Part shown: piece after piece, positions 35,570 through 47,059 of the stretch | Numbering within the stretch: position 1 is the first letter of the stretch | How the letters are laid out: every line of letters begins with the position of its first letter | Assembly (NCBI GenBank): GCA_021014945.1 | Contig: MU266342.1 | Coordinates: forward strand, 124,001 to 188,000 | Length of the DNA: 64,000 nucleotides | Source: Leucogyrophana mollusca | Taxonomy: Eukaryota > Basidiomycota > Agaricomycetes > Boletales | Reading direction: 5' to 3' | Position numbers and translations under genes: made by a program | The notes under the pieces: generated by a model | The model's input: only the letters and a program-made list of their open reading frames with translations | Told to the model about the DNA's origin: nothing | The model's database searches: none

Positions 35570-37723
35570 ATGGAAGCTTTTCAGCTATTATCTAGAGGAG
35601 GAGCCAGATTCGACAAACAGAGATTCCTGAGTGACGTTCAGCTCTTCAATGTGAGTTTTCTTGAGTCATCCCAGGAGCATCTAATGAACCCTGCCACCAA
35701 AGAAAACAGCCCAGAAAGATCCAAAGGGAAAGGGAAAGGGTAGCGTGACGTCTCATGATTTCGAGCTTCCGGCCGAACTTGATTTCTTCAAGTATGCCAA
35801 GGGCGGTACTGGCAAGCGCAAAGCTACGGAAAAGGTGGGTAATCCGGGAGGTAAAAGACGGAAAGTTGGAGACGGGAGTGGAGATGAAGACGAGAATGAA
35901 GATGAGGATGGCGGTGAGCCAGAAGAGGACGGACCAACACAAAAACACCGGGTTACGACCAAAGGATCGGACGTTCCCCAGCACATAGACTCTTTTGAAG
36001 CCCTCAGAGAACGATACCCAGTGCCGCAACGCCTCCTCGCAAATCTTGCCGATAACAGTTATAAACATCCAACGGGTATCCAGTCGTACGGGATCCCAAT
36101 CTTGATGGAGGTGCGCACTACTGCCCATAGTCTGCAAGGAACATTTACAAAGCCAAAATAATAGTCTCGCGACCTCGCAGCCATATCACCAACAGGAACT
36201 GGCAAAACCTTGTCGTATCTCCTTCCGATCATGTCCAACTTGGGGTCTCCCGCGTCAGGCTCGAACAGTGATGCCGGCGTTGGCGTACGAGCTATAGTCT
36301 TAGCCCCTACGCGCGAACTTGCCCATCAAATTTATAACGAGTGTTTGAAGCTCGCCGTTGGCAGGAAGTGGCGCGTAATACTTTTCAGCAAGGCCACAGC
36401 CAGCACCTTGGGTGATAAAAATGTTAGAGACAAAGTAGGTAAGGTTGACCGGTCCGCGTTCGTGTGACGAATACTCGCTTGACATTTGAGCACAGACATC
36501 ATCATCAGCACCCCTCTACGTTTGGTTGCGTCTATCCAAGAAGGCAATCTTGATTTGAATAAGTATGTTGCTTGATCATCATCGTTCACTGAATTCTTAG
36601 TGGCCCCCACAGCGTCCGTCACCTAGTCCTGGACGAAGCAGATCGAATGTTGGATTCTGAGTTCTTATCTCAAGTCCAAGAAATTGTAGCTGCATGCACC
36701 CATCCAACGATACAGAAGGCGGTATTCAGCGCCACTCTGCCTGCAGGAGCTGAAAAACTTGCGATGGGGATGCTGCGCAACCCGATACGTGTAGTGGTTG
36801 GCCTCAAGTACAGCTTCATTCTCGCTGCTGGTGCCCACATCTAACCTATTTTTACCTTTTCAGAGACACGCCCCTGCCCCTCATCGCCCAGTCCCTCACA
36901 TACGTCGCAGATGATGCCTCAAAGCTACCCAGTCTCCTCACCTACCTCTCCCAACCATATAACCCCCCTGTCCTCGTATTTACTTCAACGCAGCCGCGTG
37001 CCACGTCACTAGCAGAAGAGCTTGTATTGAATGGGATACCTAATGTCGACTGCTTACACGCGGGCATGACCAATAAAGAGCGTGAGGACGCTGTTAGTCG
37101 CATGCGTAAAGGGGAGAGCTGGGTTATGGTCAGCACGGAGGTGATGGCCAGAGGTATGGACTTCAAAGGGGTCAGAGAGGTTATCAACTATGACTTCCCA
37201 ACGAGCGTGCAAAGCTATGTGCATCGTATAGGTAAACTTGACTTCTTCTGTGAAACTGCACAACACTGACTGTCCCGCAGGTCGTACCGGCCGCGCTGGT
37301 CGAGAAGGAAAAGCAGTTACATACTTCACGGATGAGGATGGGCCATATCTGAAATCGTATGTTTTCCCCGTTTATGGCCTCCGTTTACTTGCTCATATGA
37401 TTTGTGACCCCAGCATTGCTAATGTGCTTCTGCAATCTGGCTCAACGGTCCCGGACTGGATAGTGAAGCTCCCAAAACCATCAAAAATGAAGAAAAAGCA
37501 GATGGGCAAGATCAAGCGTGCGGAGACGGTTAATGCCGCGAGGAAAATTGGTCGCAATGACGCGATCAAAAAGAGGTGTGTTTCACGGTCGCGTACAGCG
37601 TGTTGATCCAGGGCTAAGTCGTGTGGCCTTAACAGGGATATGATAGCCGGCTCGAAGAGGCGGAAGGCCAAGGAACATGGACCGACCGACAGAGACGAAG
37701 GAGTCTCGAACTTCAGCGGGTAA
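35570..37723 (+). CDS. ROK1: DEAD-box RNA helicase Rok1/DDX52, small-subunit rRNA processing
   Basis: Rok1 is a nucleolar helicase needed for 18S rRNA processing. The ATG at 35570 gives MEAFQLLSRGGARFDKQRF, and a GT-AG intron leads to KTAQKDPKGKGKGSVTSHDF. A charged lysine/glutamate linker follows (GDEDENEDEDGGEPEEDG). Helicase motifs are HPTGIQSYGIPILME (Q motif), SPTGTGKTLSYLLP, APTRELAHQIYNE, ISTPLRLVASI, VLDEADRMLDSEFL, VFSATLPAG, VLVFTSTQPRATSLAEELV, STEVMARGMDFKGV and HRIGRTGRAGREGKAVTYF. The tail IANVLLQSGSTVPDWIVKLP, with basic KPSKMKKKQMGKIKR, is characteristic of Rok1. The stop is at 37721-37723. About eight exons are needed. It is divergent from GH43. Confidence 0.93.
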
Positions 37724-38665
37724 CTCGTGATCGTAACGATTGCTATCGCCACTGTTTTACAACGCTTACGCTGTGGTTTGAACACGCAATATGCATACCT
37801 TCACGTGCCATATAAATCGATGGAACCTAGGCAGCCGAAGCGATATCATTGAATCAGCAGACGCATTGCAGCTTTCCTCGAGGGAACTAATGGGGTGACC
37901 ACCGTTTCCACGTTTCAACTTGTTCGCGACACTGGGAAAGTAGTCAGCACCTGAGCACTGCTCTCCCTTGGGGAAAGGTGCTTTGGGAAGAGAATGCACT
38001 AGAATATGGAACCGCGATGTGATGATTCAGAGGGTAGGGATATCTTTAATGGCAGCTTTCAAAACTTAAAACTCCGTGCAACCAGTCGCTCCTGATCTGC
38101 GTCTCGAGCCACCAAGGAGTCACATCTCGATAAGAGAATGCCGTGCTCGCGGGAGTGATAATGTGGGAGTGTCTGAGCACGAGGCAGAGCTCATCGCGCT
38201 CATCCTTAGACAATTTGTACAAATCTGTCGTTAATCAACGGGGAATAAATTGGAAAATCAGTTATCGTAAACTTGGAGGAAATGTCAAGTATACCAATGA
38301 AAGTATAACATTTCCTGAGACGGAGGCAAATTTGCTTCCGTGTATCTGCGGTGATGGCTGAGCCACCGGTTAAGCAAGTCACATCTCGATTCGACGACCG
38401 CATCCGGCAGATAGAGAGGGCATGAAGCCTCGAGGATGCCTCGAGGTGACTCAACCGGAGGGTGATACGTCGTTGACCTAAACAGAGCATTTGGGCTTTT
38501 CACTTCATAAGGGCGATTCGGAGAGCGGATGGACAACTCAGTGTTCGCTCGGTTTAAGCTTCGAGCTTCAACCCCCCTCGCTCACCGGCAAGCAGGGCTC
38601 CCTTTCTGCACATCCTCTTCGTTTTCAGGTCTGCTTCGTTTTCAGTGCTTTTATTGATCGTAATC
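37724..38665. other. intergenic region upstream of the HMG-box gene
   Basis: This 942-bp stretch holds the ROK1 3' UTR and the HMG-box promoter. Apart from the paired CCTCGAGG palindromes (38428-38446) I see no structure. Open frames here are short and without resemblance. Confidence 0.5.
38428..38446. promoter_or_regulatory. two CCTCGAGG palindromes, 11-bp period
   Basis: The 8-bp self-complementary sequence CCTCGAGG occurs at 38428-38435 and 38439-38446 with ATG between. The centres are 11 bp apart, about one helical turn, 220 bp before the HMG-box start. This is a plausible binding site for a dimeric regulator; the factor is unknown. Confidence 0.4.
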
Positions 38666-40330
38666 ATGCCTGCTCTCCGTAACGTTCGTCGATCCCGCCG
38701 GCTATCCAATCAATTCACTGAGGGTGGTAAGTCACTTACCTTGTTTGACTTTGTGGGTCCTTAACGTTCTTAAACACCTTCTGCTTTGGGCCATATAGCT
38801 GCAGACCTCGGTTGGGACTATGAACCAGAGCTGCTCCATCCGAGTGTTGAGCCCGAGCTTGAGCCCGAGCTCGAGTCAGCTCCCTCATTCCAGCTCGTCC
38901 TACCCTCGTCGCTCGATTCCATAGACCTCCCCTCACCCACGCTCTCTTTCCCTCCCGGGTCGTCCCACTCCCGTAAGCGCAAGGAAGGTCATATCCCCAG
39001 ACCCCCCAATGCTTTCATCGTATTTCGCTCCTTCGTCTGGCACCAAGTCAAGCTGTATGGTACCGAACGTGATAATCGCAACGTATCTCGCATTGCTGGC
39101 GGTTGCTGGAGGACGATGGATGACCTTCAGAAGGTTCCCTTCATAGAGCTTGCTGCGAGGAAAAAGATCGAGCACGCCAAGGTCTACCCCAACTACAAGT
39201 ACACGCCCATGTATAGGAAGGCATCCAAGGATCCCCAGCGACGGATTAGTAGGCGCGATAGCAGGGACGAAGTGGAGAGGTGCAGCAAGGTCGCTTCTCT
39301 TCTCATGCAGGGAGTCTTGGGCGATGCCCTCCAGAATGCGGTGGAGAAATTTGACGAGGAAGCTGCGGTTGTGGAAGGCCTTGTGACAGTGCCCCTGCCT
39401 TCATCACCTCCTCCCACGCTCGAGCCCTTTTCTGCTCGAGCATTTCCCGTTGTGACCCTCCTGACTCCCCAGCCCAGACAACCTCTCCCTCTCGACAAAG
39501 TGATGGAGAAGACGGTCGGCACCCTCGCTCTCGCACCGACTCCTACATCCATCTCTATCCCACAATCGCTATCCATTGCGAAGCTTGCGACTGAGCGATC
39601 CAAAAAGCCGCTCCCTCGCCGTCGCCGTTCTGGCATCACGAAAAAATCGAAGCCTTCACAGAAGCGGATCATTCGTGCACCCGCCCCACCTCAGCCGGTG
39701 CCACAGACAGCTCTCATCAAAATAGAGGAGGCGCCTTCTCCTGCATTAGCGACTCCAGAGTTATCATACCCCGATACCATCGACGACTTCGTTCCCACTG
39801 TAGACATTCCACCTCTCGATCTTGACGGCGGTAACCAAAAGGTACGTTTTATATGTGACGGTGCCCACTGAATACATTCTCATCCATTTGTCATCCAGGC
39901 CGAAGACAACAAAGACGAATACGACTACTCGATCCTGCCTCGCAGCACTGCGCCAGCGTATGGCGGGACCTATTTCGGTGTCAAGCCAGAAGCTCATGAA
40001 TTCGTGGACGGATACATGCTGGGCATGTTCGGCGATGAATTCGACCACACGTTGATACCGCCCATGCCTGCTCTTTCCTATGAATCATCTTCTTCCGGAT
40101 CGGAGTCTGGAACTCCTCCAGTGACGCCCCCTATTGACTATGCGAATTTCACAAACCCCTTCAAAAGTTCGAGCGTTCCCGACACGCGCCATTCCTTCCT
40201 TTCCGGCCTCGATCAACTCTTCGCGCAATCCTTGTCTCCGATGACGGTCCCCCGGCCATCACCGAACCTAGCTTTCGAAGAATATATACCTGAGGAGTTG
40301 GATCTCAGTGCCTGGCTCAACTACGACTGA
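38666..40330 (+). CDS. HMG-box transcription factor (MATA_HMG type)
   Basis: Three exons (38666-38726, 38799-39841, 39899-40330) join to 511 residues. One HMG box lies at about residues 85-160, beginning HIPRPPNAFIVFRSFVW and continuing NVSRIAGGCWRTMDD, PFIELAARKKIEHAKVYPNY and KYTPMYRK. The RPxNAFI/F start and the W and Y spacing fit sequence-specific fungal HMG proteins (MATA/Ste11/Rox1 class). The N-terminus is basic (MPALRNVRRSRRLSN), then acidic Glu/Pro repeats. Downstream is proline/serine rich with a basic patch (KKPLPRRRRSGITKKSKP) and an acidic C-terminus (EEYIPEELDLSAWLNYD) that could be an activation domain. No pheromone or receptor genes lie nearby, so there is no reason to call it a mating-type locus. 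Its targets are unknown. Confidence 0.88.
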
Positions 40331-40974
40331 ACACTTCTTCATTCCAACTTGGCAGCATCATGCATTACACTATGCCTCTAATCACCGGAATTCGATCTTC
40401 AATCCATCTCCCGTAGCACAAAAAGTCTCCTCACATCACACGTATACCGCCCTTCGGGTCTCATATACCAGACATCACCCCATCTCTGTCATACCAATAT
40501 ACCAGCCACCATCATCCCATCCCTTGCAATGCGTCATGTCTGCACTTCCCCATCTGTATCTATTAAATGGCTTCTTGTACATTAGTGTGTAGGCTCGACG
40601 CCTAAGATATAAATTTTACAATGATTCTGTGATAAGACTAGTACTTGATGTGGTCTTACACCCTCAAAATTGTAAACACCTTGCGTATCGGCGTCAGGGG
40701 CCTTGCATCGCTTACATGTAACTCCCTTCATCTGAAACGTAGCGCCATTTTCTTGCCGACTTGTCTAGAGGTCAGTCCACATGCCCAAGGACCCCTGCGA
40801 GATGAGTCGTTTTACCATAAATGTTACGAACGTCTATGCCATTACCATGACCCAGGGCCTTGTGAGGCCGGGTACCCAACACACTTAACACCCGAACCTG
40901 ATGGACTGCGACCCAGGTGCACCAAAGCACGGTAGTGTCAATTCACATGTTTTAGCCGAAGATCTGAGGACGTG
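40331..40974. other. convergent intergenic stretch
   Basis: This lies between the HMG-box stop and the CCA1 stop. It contains 3' UTR-like sequence; open frames are short and unsupported. Confidence 0.45.
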
Positions 40975-43187
40975 TCAGCGTTTTGCTTTCTTAGCAGATG
41001 CCTTATCTGCGACCTGTACACGTTTGCTTCCTGGGGATATTGGATTCAGATCGTCCAGGTTTACGCGACCAGCGTCCTGCTCGGCCTTCAACCATATCAA
41101 ACACTCTTCCTTGGTACCAGAGGGGTGATCGAGTTGCCACTTCATCACGTTGTTTAAGATAGTCTGAGCCCATGGCCCAGGCTTCGCGTTCAGAGCTTTC
41201 GTGACTTCATGGCCCTAAAGTGAGGTGATCAGGATACATTGAGAATTGTTCCTACGATGGATCGCCATCTCACTCACATTCAAGATAGGCTTGGCGTCAA
41301 CGGCACTGTCCAGCCCAAGCTCTTCAACGCGACGGGTGAAAGCGTTGTAGCGCTCGATACAATTCCCTTGATCTTCGACTACAAGGGCGTATGAGCCTCA
41401 CCGCAGGAGCAAGCACGTAAAAAAAATGCAGACCATTCTGTACATGTACCAATTCGCACACGAGCGAGAATAGCAGGGAGGTTGCCCAGTGGGAGCCACT
41501 GTTTGGGTTGTGCACAACTTTCTCTCGAAGCAATAGTCCTATACAAATATCACGGTGAGTATATACAACTCCAGCTGTGACGATCGCCCACCAATGGCAA
41601 CTCGTTCAGACGGGGATTTGAAGTTGCTACTCTTCAAATCGAGGTTTTGTAGAAGTTCAGCAGCAGCGAAGAGGGCTGGTATTCCGTCTGAATAATGATT
41701 CTTTGATCCAAGCTTGAGACCTTCGCATATCGCTGCCTCGACCATGGACGTATTCCTTTTCTTTTTCAGGTATGTTGTCCCTGTAAAAGGATACACACTC
41801 GCGGCGAAGAACAGGCGAGCCTTTATCCCAGGCTCGGCAAGTGCGTGAGATAAAAGCGTAGGGTGAAGGGGCGGGAGATCCGGTGGGCTGGGGGAAAGGA
41901 GATCGTGGAGGATATGGGCAGCGGTAACGGAGAGGTAGAAGGGCTGGGGAGGAGCTGATCTAATGGCTGCGATTTCGGGTGGAATATAGTATATAGATTG
42001 ATAAAGTGAAAGGTCACTTATCAACTGAATGGAGCGGAGAGGGTCAGGTCCTATGTGGCATGCGGTCAAATCTTCCGCCAGGGACGAGAAACATGGGCAA
42101 ACCTTTCATCATCTTATCGAGCTCTTCCCCAACGCGCTCTCGGCTGATTTTGAGAGACAAAGCTTCCTTACGAACAAAAGCCATTGTTAACGAGGCTTGG
42201 AAAGCTTTGCTCAAATGCTTACTTGTATTATTGGATCTCGTGCAGCGTTCTGTAACTCGAGATCCATTTCGAATCCAAAACGACTGGCAAACCTAATGCA
42301 TCGTATCACCCTCAGTGGGTCATCCCGGAACGTTTCCAATGGAGCAAGGGGAGTGCGGATGGTACCACTGCGCAGGTCATCCAATCCCTATGTGTGAGTG
42401 AGCAGTGTCCACACCCGAGGACACAGATCTAAATTTCACCTTTCCCGTCTGATCTTCGACTGTCCGCGAGTGTACATTATAGAAGAGAGAGTTGATTGTG
42501 ATATCTCGACGCATGGCATCTTGCAGCGGCGTCCCGAATTTCTGGCGTCAAATGAGCCCTCGGATGTCTCCACCATCGAGGGAGTTAACTCTAACGCACA
42601 ACTTCTGTTGGTATGCGACTATTCTCGGCATACTCTTCACTTCGTAGGTTCACAAAGTCGAGGTCGATACCAAACAAAGTCGTTCGCGCAGTCTCCAGAT
42701 GCTTCGATTGGTCCGGATTGCTCCCAATTTTCGCGATCTTCACCTCAGAGTCGCCGAGATGGTCCCGTTCTGACAAGAATGACACAAAATGTTCGGCAAA
42801 TGGAGCACCCATCATGTCTGTGAGTGATATGTCGATGTCATTACTTTGCGAACCCAGGAGCTGCAACACAGTCGCCATCAACGAAAGGTCCAGGTCGAAC
42901 ACAATTACGAGATTGACCTTATCTCTGACCCATCCCCCGTTGATTCTACAAGCCGTGGTGATCCCGTGCTCCTCTTTCAAGTAAGTCGTGCATTCGTCTA
43001 GTAACGTGCAAAGATGATTTTCCGCATCGGTCAGCTCGATGTCCCCTTTGGGCTGAGGTGCAATGCGCAGAGTCATCTCCCTGTGGCCTGTGGTCCGAGG
43101 AATGCTAAATTGTCGATAAAACTGAGGAATTAATTGCAGAGAACAGATTCGTCGGGCGGCATGTCTGACTTGCAAGTCAAAGATCAT
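40975..43187 (-). CDS. CCA1: tRNA nucleotidyltransferase (CCA-adding enzyme)
   Basis: This enzyme adds the 3'-terminal CCA to tRNAs in cytosol, nucleus and mitochondria. The first ATG (43185-43187) gives MIFDLQVRHAARRICSLQLI, an amphipathic arginine-bearing presequence; a second in-frame ATG at 43076 (MTLRIAPQPKGDIELTDAE) begins the soluble form. Class II nucleotidyltransferase motifs are RINGGWVRDKLLGSQSNDID (GGxVRD and DxD), LDFVNLRSEEY, EVRFGTPLQDAMRRDITINS, LFYNVHSRTVEDQTGKGLDD, TIRTPLAPLETFRDDPLRVI, RCIRFASRFGFEID and RERVGEELDKMMKGPDPLRS. The C-terminal arm domain ends ILNNVMKWQLDHPSGTKE and KRVQVADKASAKKAKR at 40975. Introns are short GT-AG. Tandem with the thioesterase gene (105 bp). 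Confidence 0.93.
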
Positions 43188-43292
43188 AACAGAGTCACAG
43201 CTCGTCACAGGATGTAAGGCGTGACATCATTACACGCGCGCCAGTAGATAAAGCATCCTGTATTGCTCCGGCGTATAACTCTAAGTATCTCA

Positions 43293-44149
43293 TTAACGTC
43301 CTAGTGTATCCCTCAGCCAAAGGAGAAGTTCATTCAACTCGTCGTCGTTGATCCCATGGTTCAGGCCCTGATATATCCTGAAACACAGACGGGAGTTGGA
43401 GATGTGGAGGTTGTTCCGCAAGAAAAGTACAGCGTCTTCACCATACTCAAGTGGAATCTCATCATCCGCATCGCCGTGTCCCCAGAACACCGGTATATTC
43501 TGCTCAGTGTAGATCATATGCTATACAATTTGACCTCATCAACACAAAGGGGGTCAAAGTCACTTTTAGTCCGCTTACCTCTCGAACAGCGGGCGGTATC
43601 CAGCCAGACAAACTGGCGACTCCTCCCAGCTCATGCAGTGTTGTAAGAGCTACTATTAAAGCCAGGGCAGCGCCTTGGCTGAACCCCACAAGTACAATCC
43701 TCCGAGGATCTATTCCGGCGTGTACTTGTCCGAGAATCAGGCTCTCGATGACGCCGACAGATTCCGCAATACCAATTTCGTCGTACTCATCGGCGTGGGG
43801 CGGTAGATGTCCAATATCAAACCAGCTGGGACGTCGCTCGCCTTGGTTTAAGCTTACCGGATGTGCTGCCCTGATATAAGCGACATTAGGTGGAGAAACG
43901 GAAGAGGAGCAAGAGAACATACGACTGGGGAAGCAGCCACAGAATGTGTGGAAAGTGTGGCGCCAATGCCTCTATCACGACGTGGGTCCATGTTACGTTC
44001 GACTGTCCTAGACCCTGCGTGTTGTAGGTTAGCGCGCCTCAAACTCGAGAAGTTGACGCGTTACTCGCGTGTAAAAATATGACTGTGCCACGCTGCTCAA
44101 GAGTGGGAGGGACCCGTGCAAGAGGTTGGTAGTCGGGAATCTCTGTCAT
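43293..44149 (-). CDS. acyl-protein thioesterase (APT1-like alpha/beta hydrolase)
   Basis: Enzymes of this family remove palmitate from cysteines of membrane-anchored proteins and also hydrolyse lysophospholipids. The ATG at 44149 gives MTEIPDYQPLARVPPTLEQR, then GTVIFLH joined to GLGQSNVTWTHVVIEALAPH. Next come HFPHILWLLPQ, RRPSWFDIGHLPPHADEYDE and RIVLVGFSQGAALALIVALT, with the nucleophile Ser in GFSQG. The Asp of the triad is in FWGHGDADDEIPLEYGEDAV and the His in YQGLNHGINDDEL. The product ends LLLWLRDTLGR at 43293. The intron at 44015-44068 needs a GC donor to give LHGLG; a canonical alternative would give LHARQ and lose the oxyanion-loop glycines. It is divergent from VAC8. Confidence 0.88.
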
Positions 44150-44643
44150 ATCTCAGAACTGGCGCGGCCAGTCATGCTTCTCGGGGTACATTTATCGAAA
44201 AACTGAGGGACACAGCATCGAGCCACCACACGATACTTCGCATCCCGTGCGCAGTCGTTCGAGGTCATAGCCAGGTTCTCGTATAATTATTCATAGGCGC
44301 CGCAGCAGAGGCGATTCGCATTGCAACGGAAAAAAAAAATGGAGGACTTCGTATGCCGTAGTGACGCACGAAGACAAGCAGATTCTATCGATCCTCAGTG
44401 AGATGGCGGGCTAGTTGTTTGCCCGAGGTGGGGACCGGGATATGAAACAACGTGACAGGCATGTCACACGGTCATTCTCTTTAGTCACGGCGTGATTCGG
44501 AAAATGCCGAGTATCATCCTCCCACGCCGTTGACGAACCTTAGAACGGTTGGAAACCTTTAGTACAGGCTTTACAACTGAAGCAGGGCCCTCGCCGTTAC
44601 TTGCAGCTTGTATCCCTCTCTCATTCTCCTCCGTCTGTAAGCA
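44150..44643. promoter_or_regulatory. 494-bp divergent promoter, thioesterase / VAC8
   Basis: This lies between two divergent ATGs. It includes an A-run at about 44331 and scattered GC-rich blocks. No TATA box was found at a convincing distance. Shared regulation of the two genes is possible but unproven. Confidence 0.45.
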
Positions 44644-47059
44644 ATGGGCGTTGTTACTAGCTGCTGCGACTCATGCTGTAGGAAGCTATCGCTCTGTTAC
44701 TTTGTTCTCCCCGCTCACATACCGCTTTTCAGTTCATTCACGGAGATCTCAGCAATATGAGCCCTTACTGTTGGAGAATGAGCGAGAGGCAGTTGCAGAT
44801 CTCCTTCAATACCTAGAGAGTACGCCCTTCTACGCCTGTCTGGTCGGTCCCCACTTGACGTGTTGACAGACCGAACAACTACCAATTTCTTCCAAGGATC
44901 GCCGCTCACCGCCCTCACTACCCTTTCATTTTCGGACAACGTTGACCTCCAACGGAGTGCGGCTCTTGCATTCGCTGAGATTACCGAGAAGGAGGTCCGA
45001 CCTGTCGGGCGAGATACGCTCGACCCTATTCTCTTCCTGCTGAGCAGCCAGGATACAGAGGTTCAGCGTGCCGCCAGCGCAGCTCTCGGCAACTTGGCGG
45101 TCAACAGTGCGTCGGAAGTGGTTTGAGACCCCGAGACTTACCCAACGTGATTTTTTGTGCAGCTGACAACAAACTGCTCATCGTCAAACTTGGTGGTCTG
45201 GAGCCTTTGATCCGCCAGATGCTCAGTCCAAATGTCGAGGTTCAATGCAATGCTGTAGGCTGTGTAACCAATTTAGCTACGCATGGTATGTGACACGCAT
45301 GGATGCTGTAGATCGATTTATGAACTCATGATGCTGATGTAGACGATAACAAGACGAAGATTGCGAAATCAGGCGCACTAGTCCCACTTACTCGCCTGGC
45401 GCGATCCAAGGACATGCGCGTCCAACGGAATGCCACTGGAGCTCTTCTCAATATGACACATTCGGGTATGCACTTGCTTTGTTCGCTACAATGTTTCTGA
45501 TGCAAATTATGTTGGCCCAGACGAGAACCGCCAACAGCTCGTAAACGCAGGCGCCATTCCGGTACTCGTCAGCTTACTGAACTCTATGGACACGGATGTT
45601 CAATATTACTGCACAACCGCGTTGAGTAACATAGCAGTGGATGGTTTGTTTTCAGAAGCCATCTGTTTTCAATTCCGGCATTGAGGACATCAACCTCTAG
45701 GTAACAACAGGAAGAAGCTGGCTCAAAGTGAACCCAAACTCGTTACCAGCCTGGTAGCTCTTATGGATAGCCCGAGTCTCAAGGTGCAATGTCAGGCCGC
45801 CCTCGCACTCCGGAATCTCGCCAGTGACGGTAATGAGATGCATCCCACTTCCAACGTCGCTGTGACTTACGTTTACTCCGTTCGCAGAGAAATATCAACT
45901 AGAAATTGTGAAAGCCGATGGCTTAACTTCTCTACTCCGCCTCCTTCAGTCCACGTACCTCCCCCTCATCCTCTCTTCAGCGGCATGCGTCCGGAACGTA
46001 TCGATACATCCCCTGAACGAATCGCCCATCATAGAGTCTGGTTTCCTGCAGCCTCTGATTAACCTTCTGTCGTTCAAGGACAACGAGGAAGTGCAATGCC
46101 ATGCAATCTCGACGCTGAGAAATCTGGCTGCAAGTTCCGAAAAGAACAAGACGGCGATCGTCAAAGCAGGGGCGGTACAATCCATCAAAGAGCTTGTTCT
46201 GGAAGTACCCATGAATGTTCAAAGCGAGATGACTGCTTGCGTTGCTGTCCTGGCTTTGAGCGGTACGTGAAGCCTGCAAGCACCTTGCTGTTGTGGTTTT
46301 TACTTATGTGGCTTGTAGATGAACTCAAAGGGCAGCTCCTAGAGATGGGCATTTGCGAGGTGTTGATTCCCCTGACTAATTCACCGAGTTCAGAAGTCCA
46401 AGGTAATAGCGCGGCCGCGCTGGGTAACCTGTCTTCGAAAGGTATGCATGATTTTTTGTGCGAAGGAGCTCCACTCAGATACTCTTGCAGACGGGCGGAC
46501 AGCTTCCGACGACTATTCTGCTTTCAACGATGTATGGGACAAGCCGGACGGCGGGATGCACCGGTACTTGTACAACTTCCTCACGAGCGTCGACGCAACC
46601 TTCCAACACATTGCCGTGTGGACGATTGTGCAATTACTTGAGTCAGGAGGTAACAGAAATATCCTTCGGTGGATACCACACAGCACTGATGATACGTGTT
46701 TTTTAGACCCACAGTTGATCAGCAATATTCGCGGGTCGAACCTATTGAACCCCAGTATCCGACAGCTCGCTAGTTCACGAACACCAACGCCGACATCTTC
46801 TGTGGGCACACCTCGCTCGCACCGTTCGCAGACCCATTCGTACCAAGATACGGAGACAGGTGAAGGACAGGGCGAGATTCAACTCCTTGCAAGGCGAATT
46901 CTTGAATTCGTTGACGGAGACGCCGATGTTCTTGTCCCTCGGAGTGTGGCAGGTTCTCATGTGGCGAGCTCATCGCTCGCTGACTCCTCTAGCGGACGGG
47001 AGCACGAGGAGCTGCGAAGAAGCGTCCGTGAGGCGTTTTCCTCCGGGTCTCATCACTGA
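44644..47059 (+). CDS. VAC8: vacuolar armadillo-repeat protein Vac8
   Basis: Vac8 is a vacuole-membrane adaptor for vacuole inheritance, fusion, nucleus-vacuole junctions and Cvt/autophagy. The N-terminus [14 protein letters not shown] has Gly2 for myristoylation and four cysteines for palmitoylation. After a short intron come [20 protein letters not shown], then armadillo repeats: [115 protein letters not shown] and [15 protein letters not shown]. Later segments are [16 protein letters not shown] and [16 protein letters not shown]. The disordered Ser-rich C-terminus runs to the stop at 47057-47059. Introns fall regularly between repeats. Confidence 0.93.

Noticed and set aside
38666..40330. 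Mating-type HMG locus
   Set aside because: Only the HMG box resembles mating-type factors; no pheromone, receptor or homeodomain genes lie nearby, and basidiomycete mating loci are not defined by HMG genes.
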